DNA of 64,000 bases. Origin: Norana najaformis (lineage: Eukaryota; Annelida; Clitellata; Crassiclitellata; Hormogastridae). Numbering within the stretch: position 1 is the stretch's first letter; each line of letters starts with the position of its first letter. Both the position numbers and the translations under genes were made by a program. The notes below the pieces were generated by a model. The model did not search any database, was not told the DNA's origin, and saw only the letters and a program-made list of their open reading frames with translations. Below are positions 41,801 to 53,900 of the stretch, piece by piece. Location: NCBI GenBank assembly GCA_964023275.1, contig OZ029923.1, positions 3,031,545-3,095,544 of the forward strand. Direction: 5' to 3'.

Positions 41801-42542
41801 GTATGCACATCTAATACGTAGTTTGTTCTGGATTAATGCATGCCAACCCTAGCGGTGTCTCTTAACGTGGTGGTATATGTGCATGTATGCATTCACGCAT
41901 GTCTTTCCGCAGAGGCGCTTTGAAGCTTTTTCAATATCGCGGTGCAAGCTCTCCTAGAGGCCCGCCCAGAGCCTGGCTTCACGTCATGTAATCTAGGTGT
42001 TAGAGTCCATTGTACTTTGCACCGTCGGTTCCTCTCGGTGTTTACACTGAAAACACCGATGTTAAAAATGCCTCTGTATGGCTGATATTCGAATCATCAT
42101 ATGAGTTGCGTCAGCATAAGGGACTTACACAAAATGTGACCTACTTTTGATCTCTTCTTCCCTTGCGCGCATTTGGTATTACTGACCTTAACCCCTTTTA
42201 CCGACCTCCGCACTCCAGTGGCGTACTACGGCCTAGATTAAGCCTCTGCGCGCGTTAAAAATTTACATATTGATTATAATAGTACCCCGTTGATCTTGAA
42301 AGCCAACTGCCGCTGGGGGATGAGGGGCTAGACACTGCCGCATCCAGCAAAGGGACTCTAATGTTAAATATAAAACGCAGTACAGGCGTCTATTGTCTGA
42401 CTGAAGTTGGAGCTTAAGGCATAGGCTGTACTGAACTAACTTATGTAACAAAATTTCGATAGGGACGTCAGCATCGGAAATAACCCTCTCCCTTGCCTTA
42501 TTTGACAAGTACAATTTGTTCTTCAATCTTCATCAATTCAAT

Positions 42543-42912
42543 GCTCTAACCAATTGGCTACCGTGACCCACATATTTGCCGAGCGCTCTAACCAAACGGC
42601 TACCGTGACCCATATACATGCCGAGTGCTCTAACCTATCGGTTACCATGGCTCACATATAAGCCCAGTGCTCTAACCAGTTGGCTACCATGGCCCACATG
42701 TAAGCCTAGTGCTCTAACCAAACGGCTACCATGGCTCACATAAAAGCCCAGTGCTCTAACCAGTTGGCTACCATGGCCCACATATAAACCCAGTGCTCTA
42801 ACCAGTGGGCTACCATGGCCCACATATAAGCCCAGTGCTCTAACCAGTTGGCTACCGTGGCCCACATGTAAGCCCAGTGCTCTAACCAATCGGCTACCGT
42901 GGCCTACTGGCT
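42543..42912 (-). repeat. Nine-unit, 42-bp array of S1 A-box heads
   Basis: GCTCTAACC starts at 42543, 42585, 42627, 42669, 42711, 42753, 42795, 42837 and 42879: exactly 42 bases each. In minus sense each unit has a GGTAGCC.(A/T)TTGGTTAGAGC-type A box. No B box or SINE body follows. Confidence 0.93.
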
Positions 42913-43999
42913 TATTTGACAAGTTAAATTTATTCTTCAATCTTCATCCATTCAATGCGACGTTTCACAAAGAAGCACATATACAATGACGCATTGTGTA
43001 AAAAATTTGCTGAAATCATTGATAAACCAAATAAATGACATCCTGCGATAAAAATCATCCAAGATAAAAATACATACAAGACAAAAATACACACAAAAAT
43101 TCACATTCACATCTAAGCAGAAAGTATAGCAAGTCTGACCTAAATTAATGATTTAATTAGAGTTAACCAGTGGCTGTTACAAAATAACGGTTGTTTCTAA
43201 GAATAAGGTGCATACACGTTTCACAGGACCAGCTACATGTGCCAAAGTTACATCATTTTCTCACAGTAATTAATCGTTAAAAGTTCAACTGCCTATTTCA
43301 GTACCTAGATGAAACCTTAGACTTTTAATGACAATAGTCTAGCTGGGACAATTTATGTGATTTTACAAACACAAGCCAAGCTTAGCATAAACACAGAACT
43401 TCAACATTATCAGCGTCGATTCGACATAATTTAAGTAATCATCTGCACAGTAAATATTGATTACTTCTATTGAGGTCAGCTTAGGTCATCCGTGGATTTA
43501 AACTTCAGTGGCAAAGAGATAGCATGTCGTGTGGCGTAACGATATAATAACTAGGCAAAGCCTCAGTCCGTAAAGTTTAGGGGGTGTTTGTCCACTAGCT
43601 CCCCTCAGCAATCCGCCTCTGACCCCTAAAAGACAAGATAAACAAGAAAGACAAAACAAGATTTCTCACTGAAATGTTCGTATCAAGACGGACGGTAACG
43701 CTCTGCGTACAGAGGTAAATAAGATACCGCTTCTCATTCTTTTACTAATCAGAATACAGATAATAAACAGATGAAGATAATAAGCAAGAAATAACAACTG
43801 TCATCGTTATTAAATAATAATAATAACAATAATTATTATAATGACAGCAACAATATATTATTATTATAATTAGTAGTAGTAGTAGAAGTGGTAGTAGCAG
43901 TAGTTGAAACAGTATTTCATTATTATTACGCCAAGGCTTCTTTCTGTATACCATGCTCTCTCCGAATGTGAAGTCATCATATAAATGAAATTTTTCATA

Positions 44000-44396
44000 C
44001 AAATGTGTATTATTATTTCTGCATTTATAAAGCGCCATTATCTAGCAGCTAAGCAATCGATGGCGCAGAGCAACTGTGAGTGAAAGAATTGCTCAACGTC
44101 CATACACAGTACCACCTCATGTCAGAGAAACCGTACTCTCAGCATTGCAAGCCGAGCGCTCTAACCAATCGGCTACTGTGACCCACATATAAGCCGCGAG
44201 CTCTAACCAATCGGCTACCTTGACCCACATATAAGCCCAGCGCTCTAACCAATCGGCCACCTTGACCCACATATAAGCCCAGCGCTCTAACCAATCGGCC
44301 ACCTTGACCCACATATAAGCCCAGCGCTCTAACCAATCGGCTACCGTGACCTACTAACAAGCCGAGCGCCCTAACCAATCGGCTACCGTGACCCAA
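44000..44396 (-). repeat. S1 SINE with six 42-bp A-box heads
   Basis: GCTCTAACC-type starts at 44158, 44200, 44242, 44284, 44326 and 44368; SINE body and AATAATAC tail lie at 44000-44150. Confidence 0.93.
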
Positions 44397-45584
44397 ATAA
44401 GAATTATACAAACAAGAATTCATCGAGTTCACGCAGCCGACAAGCAATCATTAGTGATTTAGCATCAACGAAGGAAACATATTTGGGACAATTCAGTTAA
44501 GACAAAATTACTCAGGCAACGAGTGGATCAGGCGTGACTCAAAATCACGATAATCCAGCAGTTTACCTACTTGTTTCTCCTACGCATAATAAATTTAATT
44601 CTGTCTAATTAGCTTTAAATGTCGTACCGTTTGCCCAGTCAATAGATAGAAAAGTGAATCTTCTAGTCATCTGAATACTGTTCGATTATTGATAATGTTT
44701 TGTTCTGGATTACTTTAACATTATTAAGTCTAACGCAGCCTAAGGCACTATAGTAAATGTCTACGTAAATACAGACATACATACATACGTACATACATAT
44801 ACACATGCATACATACATACGCTACTGCAGATAATACGTTTAAAAAGTGGCTTCGATTGACTCGTGCTAAACCAAGATTTCTTCTGCAGGTAATAATAAC
44901 GACTTCAATACACCTCTATGACAGCATGCAACTCAAACATTAACTAATCAAACAAAACACTTCTTGAAAACAGCAAACGAAATCTACTTCAAACAAGTAT
45001 TAATAATAACAACAATGCACAATAACATGATAACATTTAACATTAACTTCACATAAGCCTACACATTCTCCAGTTTCGGCAGCAGTTTTACGTTGGCACA
45101 CAGATGAATACTTTACAACACAACTGCTATAAACTAGCAACCGTCATTTGAATCATTTGACCTACAGCACTATATCATCGAACTCTGCCTCGGGGGTTGC
45201 AAACCAGCAACTCTTCGCGCCGGTCCCAAGCCCGGATAAAGGAGGAGGGTTTGTCAGATAAGTGTCGATGCGCTGACAGTAAAAAACAAAGACGATTGAA
45301 ATCTGATGCCAAGTAACTGAATGGTGTGGAACAACGCTTCAAGAGCTGAGCCACGCAGCACTGAAACATGGTGAAAATGGCATCGGACACCTATGGGCGC
45401 TGAGCCCACGGTGCATGATGATGATGACTATATCATCGCTTTAGCGAGGTACCTAAGAGTTGCTATATATAGTGCATATGCATACATACATACATACACA
45501 TACATACATACATACACATACATACATACGTACATACAGCTGGCCTAATTAGTTACACATGTACATCAAGGTGCCTCTCAGTTG

Positions 45585-45755
45585 TAGTTTATTTCAGAGA
45601 TTTGAATCTTGGGCAAGCACGGTTCGTTCAAAGGGACCTTAAATGGCGTGGCGTCCATTCAAATGGGCAGCGGTGGTGAAGGATCTCACCCGACTGATTC
45701 ACTGAAAAATGGGTAGAGGCCAAACAGTCGCTTTAGAAATACATGTACATTTGCA
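45585..45755 (+). repeat. SINE family S4
   Basis: GGGACCTTAAATGGCGTGGC, ATTCAAATGGGCAGCGGTGG and AGAGGCCAAACAGTCGC. Confidence 0.7.
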
Positions 45756-46079
45756 TGCCAGTAGATGATGCCAGAAGATGCGGCCTACACTGTAGCTGAC
45801 TGGCTGAACGCTCACTCATCTTGCAGCAAGTTCAGATACAGTGAGTGGGTTCGAACTTCACCAAAGACATCTCAATAAAAGGATCTTCACTTGTAACTGC
45901 TTAGTCCTATCTATTCACGCTTAGTCAGTTTATAGTGGCGTTATATAAATACTAACCGAGGTAAAAATACATTCACTGTATGCAGATCTAATAACAAGAA
46001 AATAATATTAATAATAATAGTAGTAGTAGTAGTAGTAGTAATAAAAATAAAAGTAATAATAATAGTAATAATAACATTA

Positions 46080-46115
<36 letters not shown>

Positions 46116-46856
46116 GGTTTTTAAATCCCAAGGGAACATATGTACCATAGGGAAGAATAAATAAATAAAATAATAATAACAATAACAACAATAATAATAA
46201 AAACAGCAAAAGCACTTGCAAGAAAGGCAATACACAGATAGGAGCTACTTCAAAGCTGCTGTACATCAGTCCAGATATATACATACATTTGCAAGAATAT
46301 CATTAAAAAATCGCAAATAAAACTCAAACTCTAACATCATATCTGCCATAATAACTTTCCTCATGACTGACCGGCCATTTCAAAATCATTCTTGAACAAA
46401 CATTCATTTGAAGCAACCATCGATTGATGCCTTGCGCATCATGAAACTGGTGCTATAGAAGTCAATATGTCAGATTAGATGATATTAAATTATATCAGAT
46501 GAACCTGCCTGCCTGACACATTCTACCCAAGTCATCTGACTGTGCTTTATCAAACTCGTCAGAATAGGCCTCCAGGTCGTTACAGTAACAACCTCTTTTG
46601 CGACACCAGTCACTTAACGCGAGCCAATCAACAACCAGTAAACTGGGTCACTTCGACCCATTTCCAGTTCCAAATTGAGAACATCACATGATCATGGAAA
46701 CAAAGTTCAAGATATTGAGCAACGAAACAAAACATCCTATTCTTTAGAATCCACTACACAAAAGCACATTCAAATAAAACTTCAGATTCTGACAAGCATT
46801 TGGCAACTTACTTATTACTGTCGTCTCAGGAACGAATTAAACATGAGCATAAGGGG

Positions 46857-47140
46857 TAAGCAATAGCCTAGTGGTCAGCATGTTGGACTGTCAGTTGAGA
46901 GCTTTGGATTCAAATCCTCGCCAGGACAGATGTTTTGAAATATCTGCTCCATTTGTGCCCTCTGCCCAACTCAGCTACAAAATGCATACACTGACTGTCA
47001 AGCGAGGGAGAGGACTGGCCACCTGTCCTCATATGCCGAGGCCAAGAAAAATGAAGTCACTAAGGCTTCATGCCATTTGCTGCCTCTCAAGGTGAGCTTA
47101 AGGGACTGTTCTCCATCTTCTTCTCCTTTTTCTTCTTCTT
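46857..47140 (+). repeat. tRNA-derived SINE S3
   Basis: A box TAGCCTAGTGGTCAGCATG, B box GGATTCAAATCC, body CAACTCAGCTACAAAATGC and GAGGGAGAGGACTGGCC, end GAGCTTAAGGGACTG plus a TTCT tail. Confidence 0.85.
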
Positions 47141-47900
47141 CTTCTTACCAAATTTCCACAAAGACACTTCATTTGTCCAGATATACACTTGCATATTGCA
47201 TATTGGCAACATTTTAAATAAGCAAATGCTCGTGCCATTCCACGTTATGTGAGGCAAGTGACTAGTGCTTCCATTCCTGGGACTAAGATGCACTCTGCCT
47301 CCACTGTCACTACTTCTTAAATCAACAACACATACTCTGCTTCCAATTACACTCCTTCTTGATTCAATAACAAACACTCTGCATCCAATTACACTCCTTT
47401 TAAAATAAGTCATCAATAATAATCAATAAAAAATTTGTAATAATAGATTATAAGAACTGACTTTGCACAGGGATGACATATACTATCCATACACAAATTT
47501 TCTTAAGATACTCAATACCATCATATATTAAAGAGTTAAAAAACAAATGATTATAATATAATTACAATAAATTCTAATACTAATAATAACAATAATAATA
47601 AAACAGTAACAATAACAATAATAATAAACTGAACCCAGGCAATTTCAGGAAGAAACAGAAAACCTCATCTAATACAAAAGCAAATTTTAAAATGAAAATC
47701 CGTAACCGACTCCGTGACTTCTGGCCGCAAGATCTTAGAGTCACATCGCTGCACCACAAACGAACACGACAACCAGCTTTCACGAGCCGCGTCTGCCGAG
47801 CGCGAAACTCCGAACCGCCAACCTTCGAGAACGTAGTAGGCACTAGAAACGTCAACATTCGCAAAGCATAGCACAATGATTAACTAGAGCAGAAATCATA

Positions 47901-50900
47901 TCATTTCTTAACCTGAATCAGGCCGAGCCGCAGCTTGATGAATCGTGACTTCACGAGCGAGCGAGCTTCAAACTGGTCACAGCACGGGAAGTCGTGGTAC
48001 GGAGTCTCCATGACGTCTTCCGAAAACATGAACTTGTGAACAACGGGATCGAGCGAGATCGCGCTGTACGGCCCTCTCAGAAGGAAGTAGGAGAAGACGG
48101 TGGGGGCTGGAGGCTTCGTTCTGAGCTTGAGCTTGTAGGCAAGTGTGCGAGGAGTCGAACTAGGCGTGTTTTCTTGGTCTGTGCTGCTGTTGGAAGCACG
48201 GAAAGTCCAACTGAATGAGTGTGCCTTGAAGCGGCTTGTCATGTAAGTCGGGTCTGGAGGAGAATCGTCCGTCACGAGGTCACCCACTTCAAGCCGGAAA
48301 TCTAAAGTAGCATCACATGCAATGCGCATTCCTTAACGGGTCTTAAAGAGCTCTAAATAAATGCCTGTAACTACAGATGAACACAATATTACACTACATA
48401 AAGAAAACAGCAGAAAACTGCATTTCTAGCAGAATAATTTGTAAAGCAGTTCTTATAATAATAATAATAAATAATAATATTAATATTATTATTGTTGTTA
48501 TTATTATTTTATGTTGTTTTGTTGTTTTGTTGCTGTTGTTATTGTTGGTTATTGTTATTATTATTATTATTACAATCATATATATATAATATTAGTAGTA
48601 TTACTATTATCATTATCATAATGATTATTAATTAGTATCTTCTATGGCACCAGTGTCTAGTGTACATTACATCAACCGATGGTGCACCAAAACCAAGCCG
48701 CAATCCGAAAATCCGTTCACTAGCACAGAAAAGCAGCCTATTATAAAAAATAAGTGAAGAGATGATTGGTACAGATATGAAAGCATGTGATGTAGCTGAA
48801 CACTTATAATACATCTTATTTTTTATTCTTATTTTATATCCCAATTATTCTTATTTAATATCCAGTGAGATTAGAACCAAAGACTGGAAAGTGATCGACG
48901 ACTGAAGCTTTGGAAAAAACTTTGGCTCAGATGGGAAGCAGACTGAAAGAATGATAAAAAGACGCTGATACAGACATAAATTTCTGCCAGACCATTTTTA
49001 AGTTCGACAAAAACAAGGTTGTTCATACATACCAACGAATTCCAAGTCCTCGCACGACAGCAAGTCTAACAAACTTTTATACATTCTCACTTCCTTGATC
49101 TTGGCTTGCTCTCGCAGAAGCACTGGTCCGATCAGCTCCCAACCCGTCTTGTCCGGGAACGTGCAGCTAGCCTCGTGTGACAGATGTGAATGAAATGGTC
49201 CTGTCCATTCACACCCTATACTAGCATACTTGCACAGCACGGGTCTGCAATCAAACCAACACAACAAGCACATCACAACGCGGAGGTAGAACGCGAACGG
49301 TTTCGGTCGCGAGTTTCCGGCGAAATTGACAACCAGCCAACAATTCATGCACGTTAATTTGAAGCAATGACTAGGCATGACAGAAGAAACACAACACCTG
49401 TCAACAGGTACTTACCTCCGTCCCAGGCACAAAACGACTGCTATATTATGCTTACAACTATCACACATCACCTCACAACCAACTACCCCTATATCATCTG
49501 AAAACATAAAGCAATCACCATAAAACAACACAGTGTAATATCAGCAACTATAAGAGGTAGTGGTATAATTAGTTTAAATGAATTAAGTCATTACAATCAC
49601 CATAAAATAACACAGTATTATTAGCAACAAGAGCTAGTCGTATATATAGATTGTTTAAACGAATTAAGTCATAATTACCTAAATATTCAGTATTTTACTA
49701 AGTCAGGTTTTACAGAAGCCGCAGTAGTAGTTTGTGCCGACCTGTGGCTGTAGTCAATTGCGTGTTTTGAGCTCATGGCTTTTAATTTTTTTATGTTACA
49801 CTGCTTTTTAGATGGTGCTATATAAATCTTATCATCATTATTGTTGTTGTAGTTGTCATTTTAATATGATTTTGTTTTACATAAGTCACATTTTATGAAA
49901 GCAGTATTATTTTTCATAATTATCTGAAAATGTCAGTATGAGGTGACCTTTTAACACAATTTTACCAAACAATTAATGTCTATAAATATGAACCACACAT
50001 GTTGAACCCAGTTTAAACTTTATTTCTGCAAACTGTCACATCAGTTACACGGATAACTTTCAGACGAATATACTGAACGAAATTTGAAATAAAGTGATTG
50101 TCACTTAAAAACTGAAAACTATCAAAGTTCTGTTAGCTAAAATGTCATTGTCCGATAAAAATTAAAATGGTTGAATTGATTTAATCGAAATTACTGTTCG
50201 AAATCATTTGTCAAAGATGAAAGTTACACGATGAAGTTAATAAAGAGTACATCGATTTCATTAGATAAAAAAGCGTATTTGAGATTTTAATGTTCATGGA
50301 AAAATGTTCACAAAAAGTATAAAAAGTAGTGACTTAAAAGTCAAATCAAATTTAACAGCTCGGACAAAAAGGCACATGTTCCTAGAAAAATGTCCACAAA
50401 AAATATGAAAAAGCGCAGAGTTAAGAGTCAGATAAAATTTAACAACTCATCATAAGCATATAGAAAAAGTACTACATCCAGTCCAATATAGGTCACCACA
50501 AAACAAATTTCAAGAGCAATAAGAAGTTAATACTTCAAGTTTAATCAGTTTGTAAACAAGATCTTTCTATACATATCACAAAAAATGCAGGTCAATTATA
50601 ATTTCTAACTTTGTTTCATAGAGACGGAATACGTCATACAGACATCATAGAGTCTCTATGACACCTCTTTGACATTGTCCGTCATAGAGACAGAATAAGT
50701 CATACAGATGTCATAGAGACAGAATATATAATTTATTAAACACATTAAACAAATAATACTCTCAATCAACGCACCAAGGTCTGATTCTGATTTATAATTA
50801 AACATAATTTCGACATATTTAACAAAACACATTTGAACATATCTAAAAACTGTCAAATATCATTAAATAATATTTTAAGGAATTCTTAAAATTTAGATCC

Positions 50901-53900
50901 TAGCTGATCATCCGAAATCCTTGCAATCTGCTTTCCTAAAAATTCCAAGAAATCGTTAGCCATTCTGAAAGATTAGGATAAACACAGCAATTAAATAAAA
51001 ACTGAATTAAACGACAAGACAAAATCATTAATGGTCAATAAATTCCTGCAAAAAATCAACTAATAAATGCTAAGAACCAATAATAAATTAAAAACTTTTA
51101 ACATTTTAAAATTAACATTTTAACTAAAAGGTTACAAGCGAAAAGCAGTTTATCTTTTTCTAAAAAGCAGGATAGAAAAACCGAGTACAATTTGGTGAAA
51201 ACTGAAAGCAAGCAATAGTAACTTTAACCAATACAATTACTTTCGATGCATTGAAAGATTTGCACTTCGAAATGTGGTAACCATCGTGTCAGCATCAAAC
51301 TGATTTGCGCATTTTTAGCAGCTGTCCCTAAAACACGTTTCTGTTTTTCCTGAAAACAGCAACCAAACGGTTTCCAATCACTGTTCGCTTTGGTCCAGCA
51401 CAGTGCGTCGCAAACTGACCACTGTCCAAAAACTGGTCAGTCCCAGCTGGAAACTTGAAAATGTAGACAGTTCCTTCAACGCGTACGTCGTCCTAGATGA
51501 TGTTGAAACTGATCACCAATGGTCAGATGTTCCACCTTTCTCAACCGAGGGCCCGAACAAGGATCCTGAACTCCGGTTGGCTGAAAAAACACCCAAAGTC
51601 AACTGTGTGCTACAAACAGTTAAAACACGACAAATAAGGAAGCTTCCTCGCTGGGCATGCGCACTTTACGTGCTCCCAGCGCAGCGTTAGAAAGGAACAG
51701 AACAGGGCACAAAAAGAACAGCTTACCTACCGAGAACACGCGCTTTCTACGAAACGAACAGACGCGGGGACAATGCGGTACGCACCTTTCCGGGCACTGA
51801 TCCCTCTTGTGAAATGAAAGCGAGCTACGCGGCAGAAGCTGCTCACAGAACGGACATGATATCGGCATTTCCGATATCGCCTTCTCGACCACAAGGTTCC
51901 GGCAACACAGGGTCCGGCTGAGTTCGCAGGAACACTGTGGGCAAGACGCCTTTTCTTTCTGTTTTCGGCATTCGGCCAGCATGAATAACAGGCAACTGGA
52001 ACACATTAGATGGCCGTTGGTGCACTAGAAAAGCACAAACAAGAAGAAAACACGAATTCACAAAAATGTCGATACTCATGTAACTGCTTTATGAAACTCT
52101 CAGACATCCTGCTTCGGTACCACACCATTTTGGAATAGCCATCAACAAAGCTGCACCAGAAACACTCTATATGGTGCAAGCATGTATGCACATACACTCC
52201 CTTTATGCCAGTATTGCTAAGAATAACAGCAAAAAATAGCCTCTGTGCGTGTGTGTGTGCATTCTGTATGTAAACACACAAGGTGGGGCTTTCATACATG
52301 TACATCATGTTTCATACATGTACTGTACATGATGCACATGTGTTTATGTGTGCGTTTGTTTGTGTGTGTGTGTTTGTGTAAGAAATTTAAGAGTAAGACA
52401 TTTCTATTATGGTGCCATGTGTCCATCGGCTGAGAGAGGGATCACAGGCGAATTTGTGCGTGCCCTCCCTGCATACACTACTTCGTGTAGTATGCTGTTT
52501 AAGGACCCTGTGGGAGAATGTGACCTTGGACAAGGAGGTCTAAATAACGAATTCAATGGTCCATGCCTTGGGCTGTCTGATAATCGGGGTGGGGGTTGGA
52601 GGAGAAATTAGCATAATGAGGGTGGGTGGTAGTAGTTAGTGAGATAATCATTAGCCTCAGTAGCGCCCTCCCTGCATACACTACTTCGTGTAGTATGCTG
52701 TTTAAGTACGCTGTGTCATAACAACGATTAGTGTCGTCCTCCTCCAGTGGCCAGGTTCATACATTCATTCATTCGGGCCAGCTCAACTCATAAAACCTAA
52801 TTCACACACACCCACACCCACACCTGCTACAAAGCTGATAACTGAGGCTAATGATTATCTCATTAACTACTACCACCCACCCTCATTATGCTAATTTCTC
52901 CTCCAACCCCCACCCCGATTATCAAACAGCCCAAGGCATGGACCACTGAATTCGTTATTTAGAGCTCCTTGTCCAAGGTCACATTCTCCCAGCAGAGTAC
53001 AGTCATGGAAACTCAAAATCAGGTCATCATTACTGTAATTAATTATAATAGCCGATTGGTTAGCGCACTCGGCTTGTATGTAGGTCACCGGTAGCCGATT
53101 GGTTAGAGCATTCGACTTATATGTAGGTCACGGTAGACGATTGGTTAGAGTACTCGGCTTGAAACGCGCAGCGTACGGGTTCGAGCCTCCTCCTCTGAGA
53201 CGGTTGCTGTGTAGGAAGGGACCTTGAGAAAGTACTTCACTCACAGTTCTTCAGCGCCATCAGTTGCTAATTAGTCATTAGATAGTGGGGATTAATATAG
53301 GCAGCAATAATACTACTAATAGTAGTATAATTGTCATGAGTATTATTGGTATTACAATTATTCTTTCTGCCCTCCCACTCTCTCTCCCACTTTTCCTCCC
53401 TTCTCTTTCTCCCTCTTATTAGTATTATTATAATTATTGTTAACTATTACAGGCCATAAGACGCTTTTCTCTTTCTCAAACAATTGAAGACTTCTCATTT
53501 TTCCAGCTACCCACGCTTTTGAGGTGAATTCATAAATTAGCATGATTTAATAATAATAGTGATGACAATTATAATAATATAATAATAATAAAGGGTCCCA
53601 TTATCTAAGAACAAACAATAGCTTGTGCAAATGTTAACCTAAGAGAGTCGATATTTTGGTGAGCATTTGTTTACTTCACTGTGATTTTTTTATCTACAGC
53701 CTGTTTGGATTGTTGAAATTAGCAAATAAAGATATGATAATAATAGAAATAGAAAAAAATAGAAATAATAATAATAATAATTAATAATAAATAAGAATTA
53801 ATAATTAATAGTAATAATAATAATCTGTGGGTTTATCCTCGTTGCTATTTGAGTACGGGGCTCTTATACCGGAAGGGGTGATTGGCATATTGCCAAGATT

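Larger units (their letters stand above)
39175..47900. other. Repeat-rich spacer between SIRT5 and CYHR1
   Basis: No supported exon. The missing SIRT5 leader exon and promoter should lie near its left end. The rest is mainly S1, S3 and S4 SINEs, families B and C, and microsatellites (ACAT 44770-44815 and 45478-45536; TAA/TAG 46000-46210). The stretch 42960-43740 is unremarkable AT-rich DNA. Confidence 0.6.

Noticed and set aside
42543-44396. CRISPR-like regular arrays
   Set aside because: Period is exact but there are no variable spacers, and each unit is a SINE head.
42635-44447. Repetitive minus frames (WLERWAY, LVRALGLYVG periods)
   Set aside because: The 42-bp A-box arrays are stop-free multiples of three; no start context, splice site or domain supports coding.
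45988-46284. Leu-run minus frame
   Set aside because: Reads a TAA/TAG microsatellite.
51403-51690. 95-codon plus-strand frame in CYHR1 intron 2
   Set aside because: No recognisable domain, homologue or splice support; antisense to an intron.
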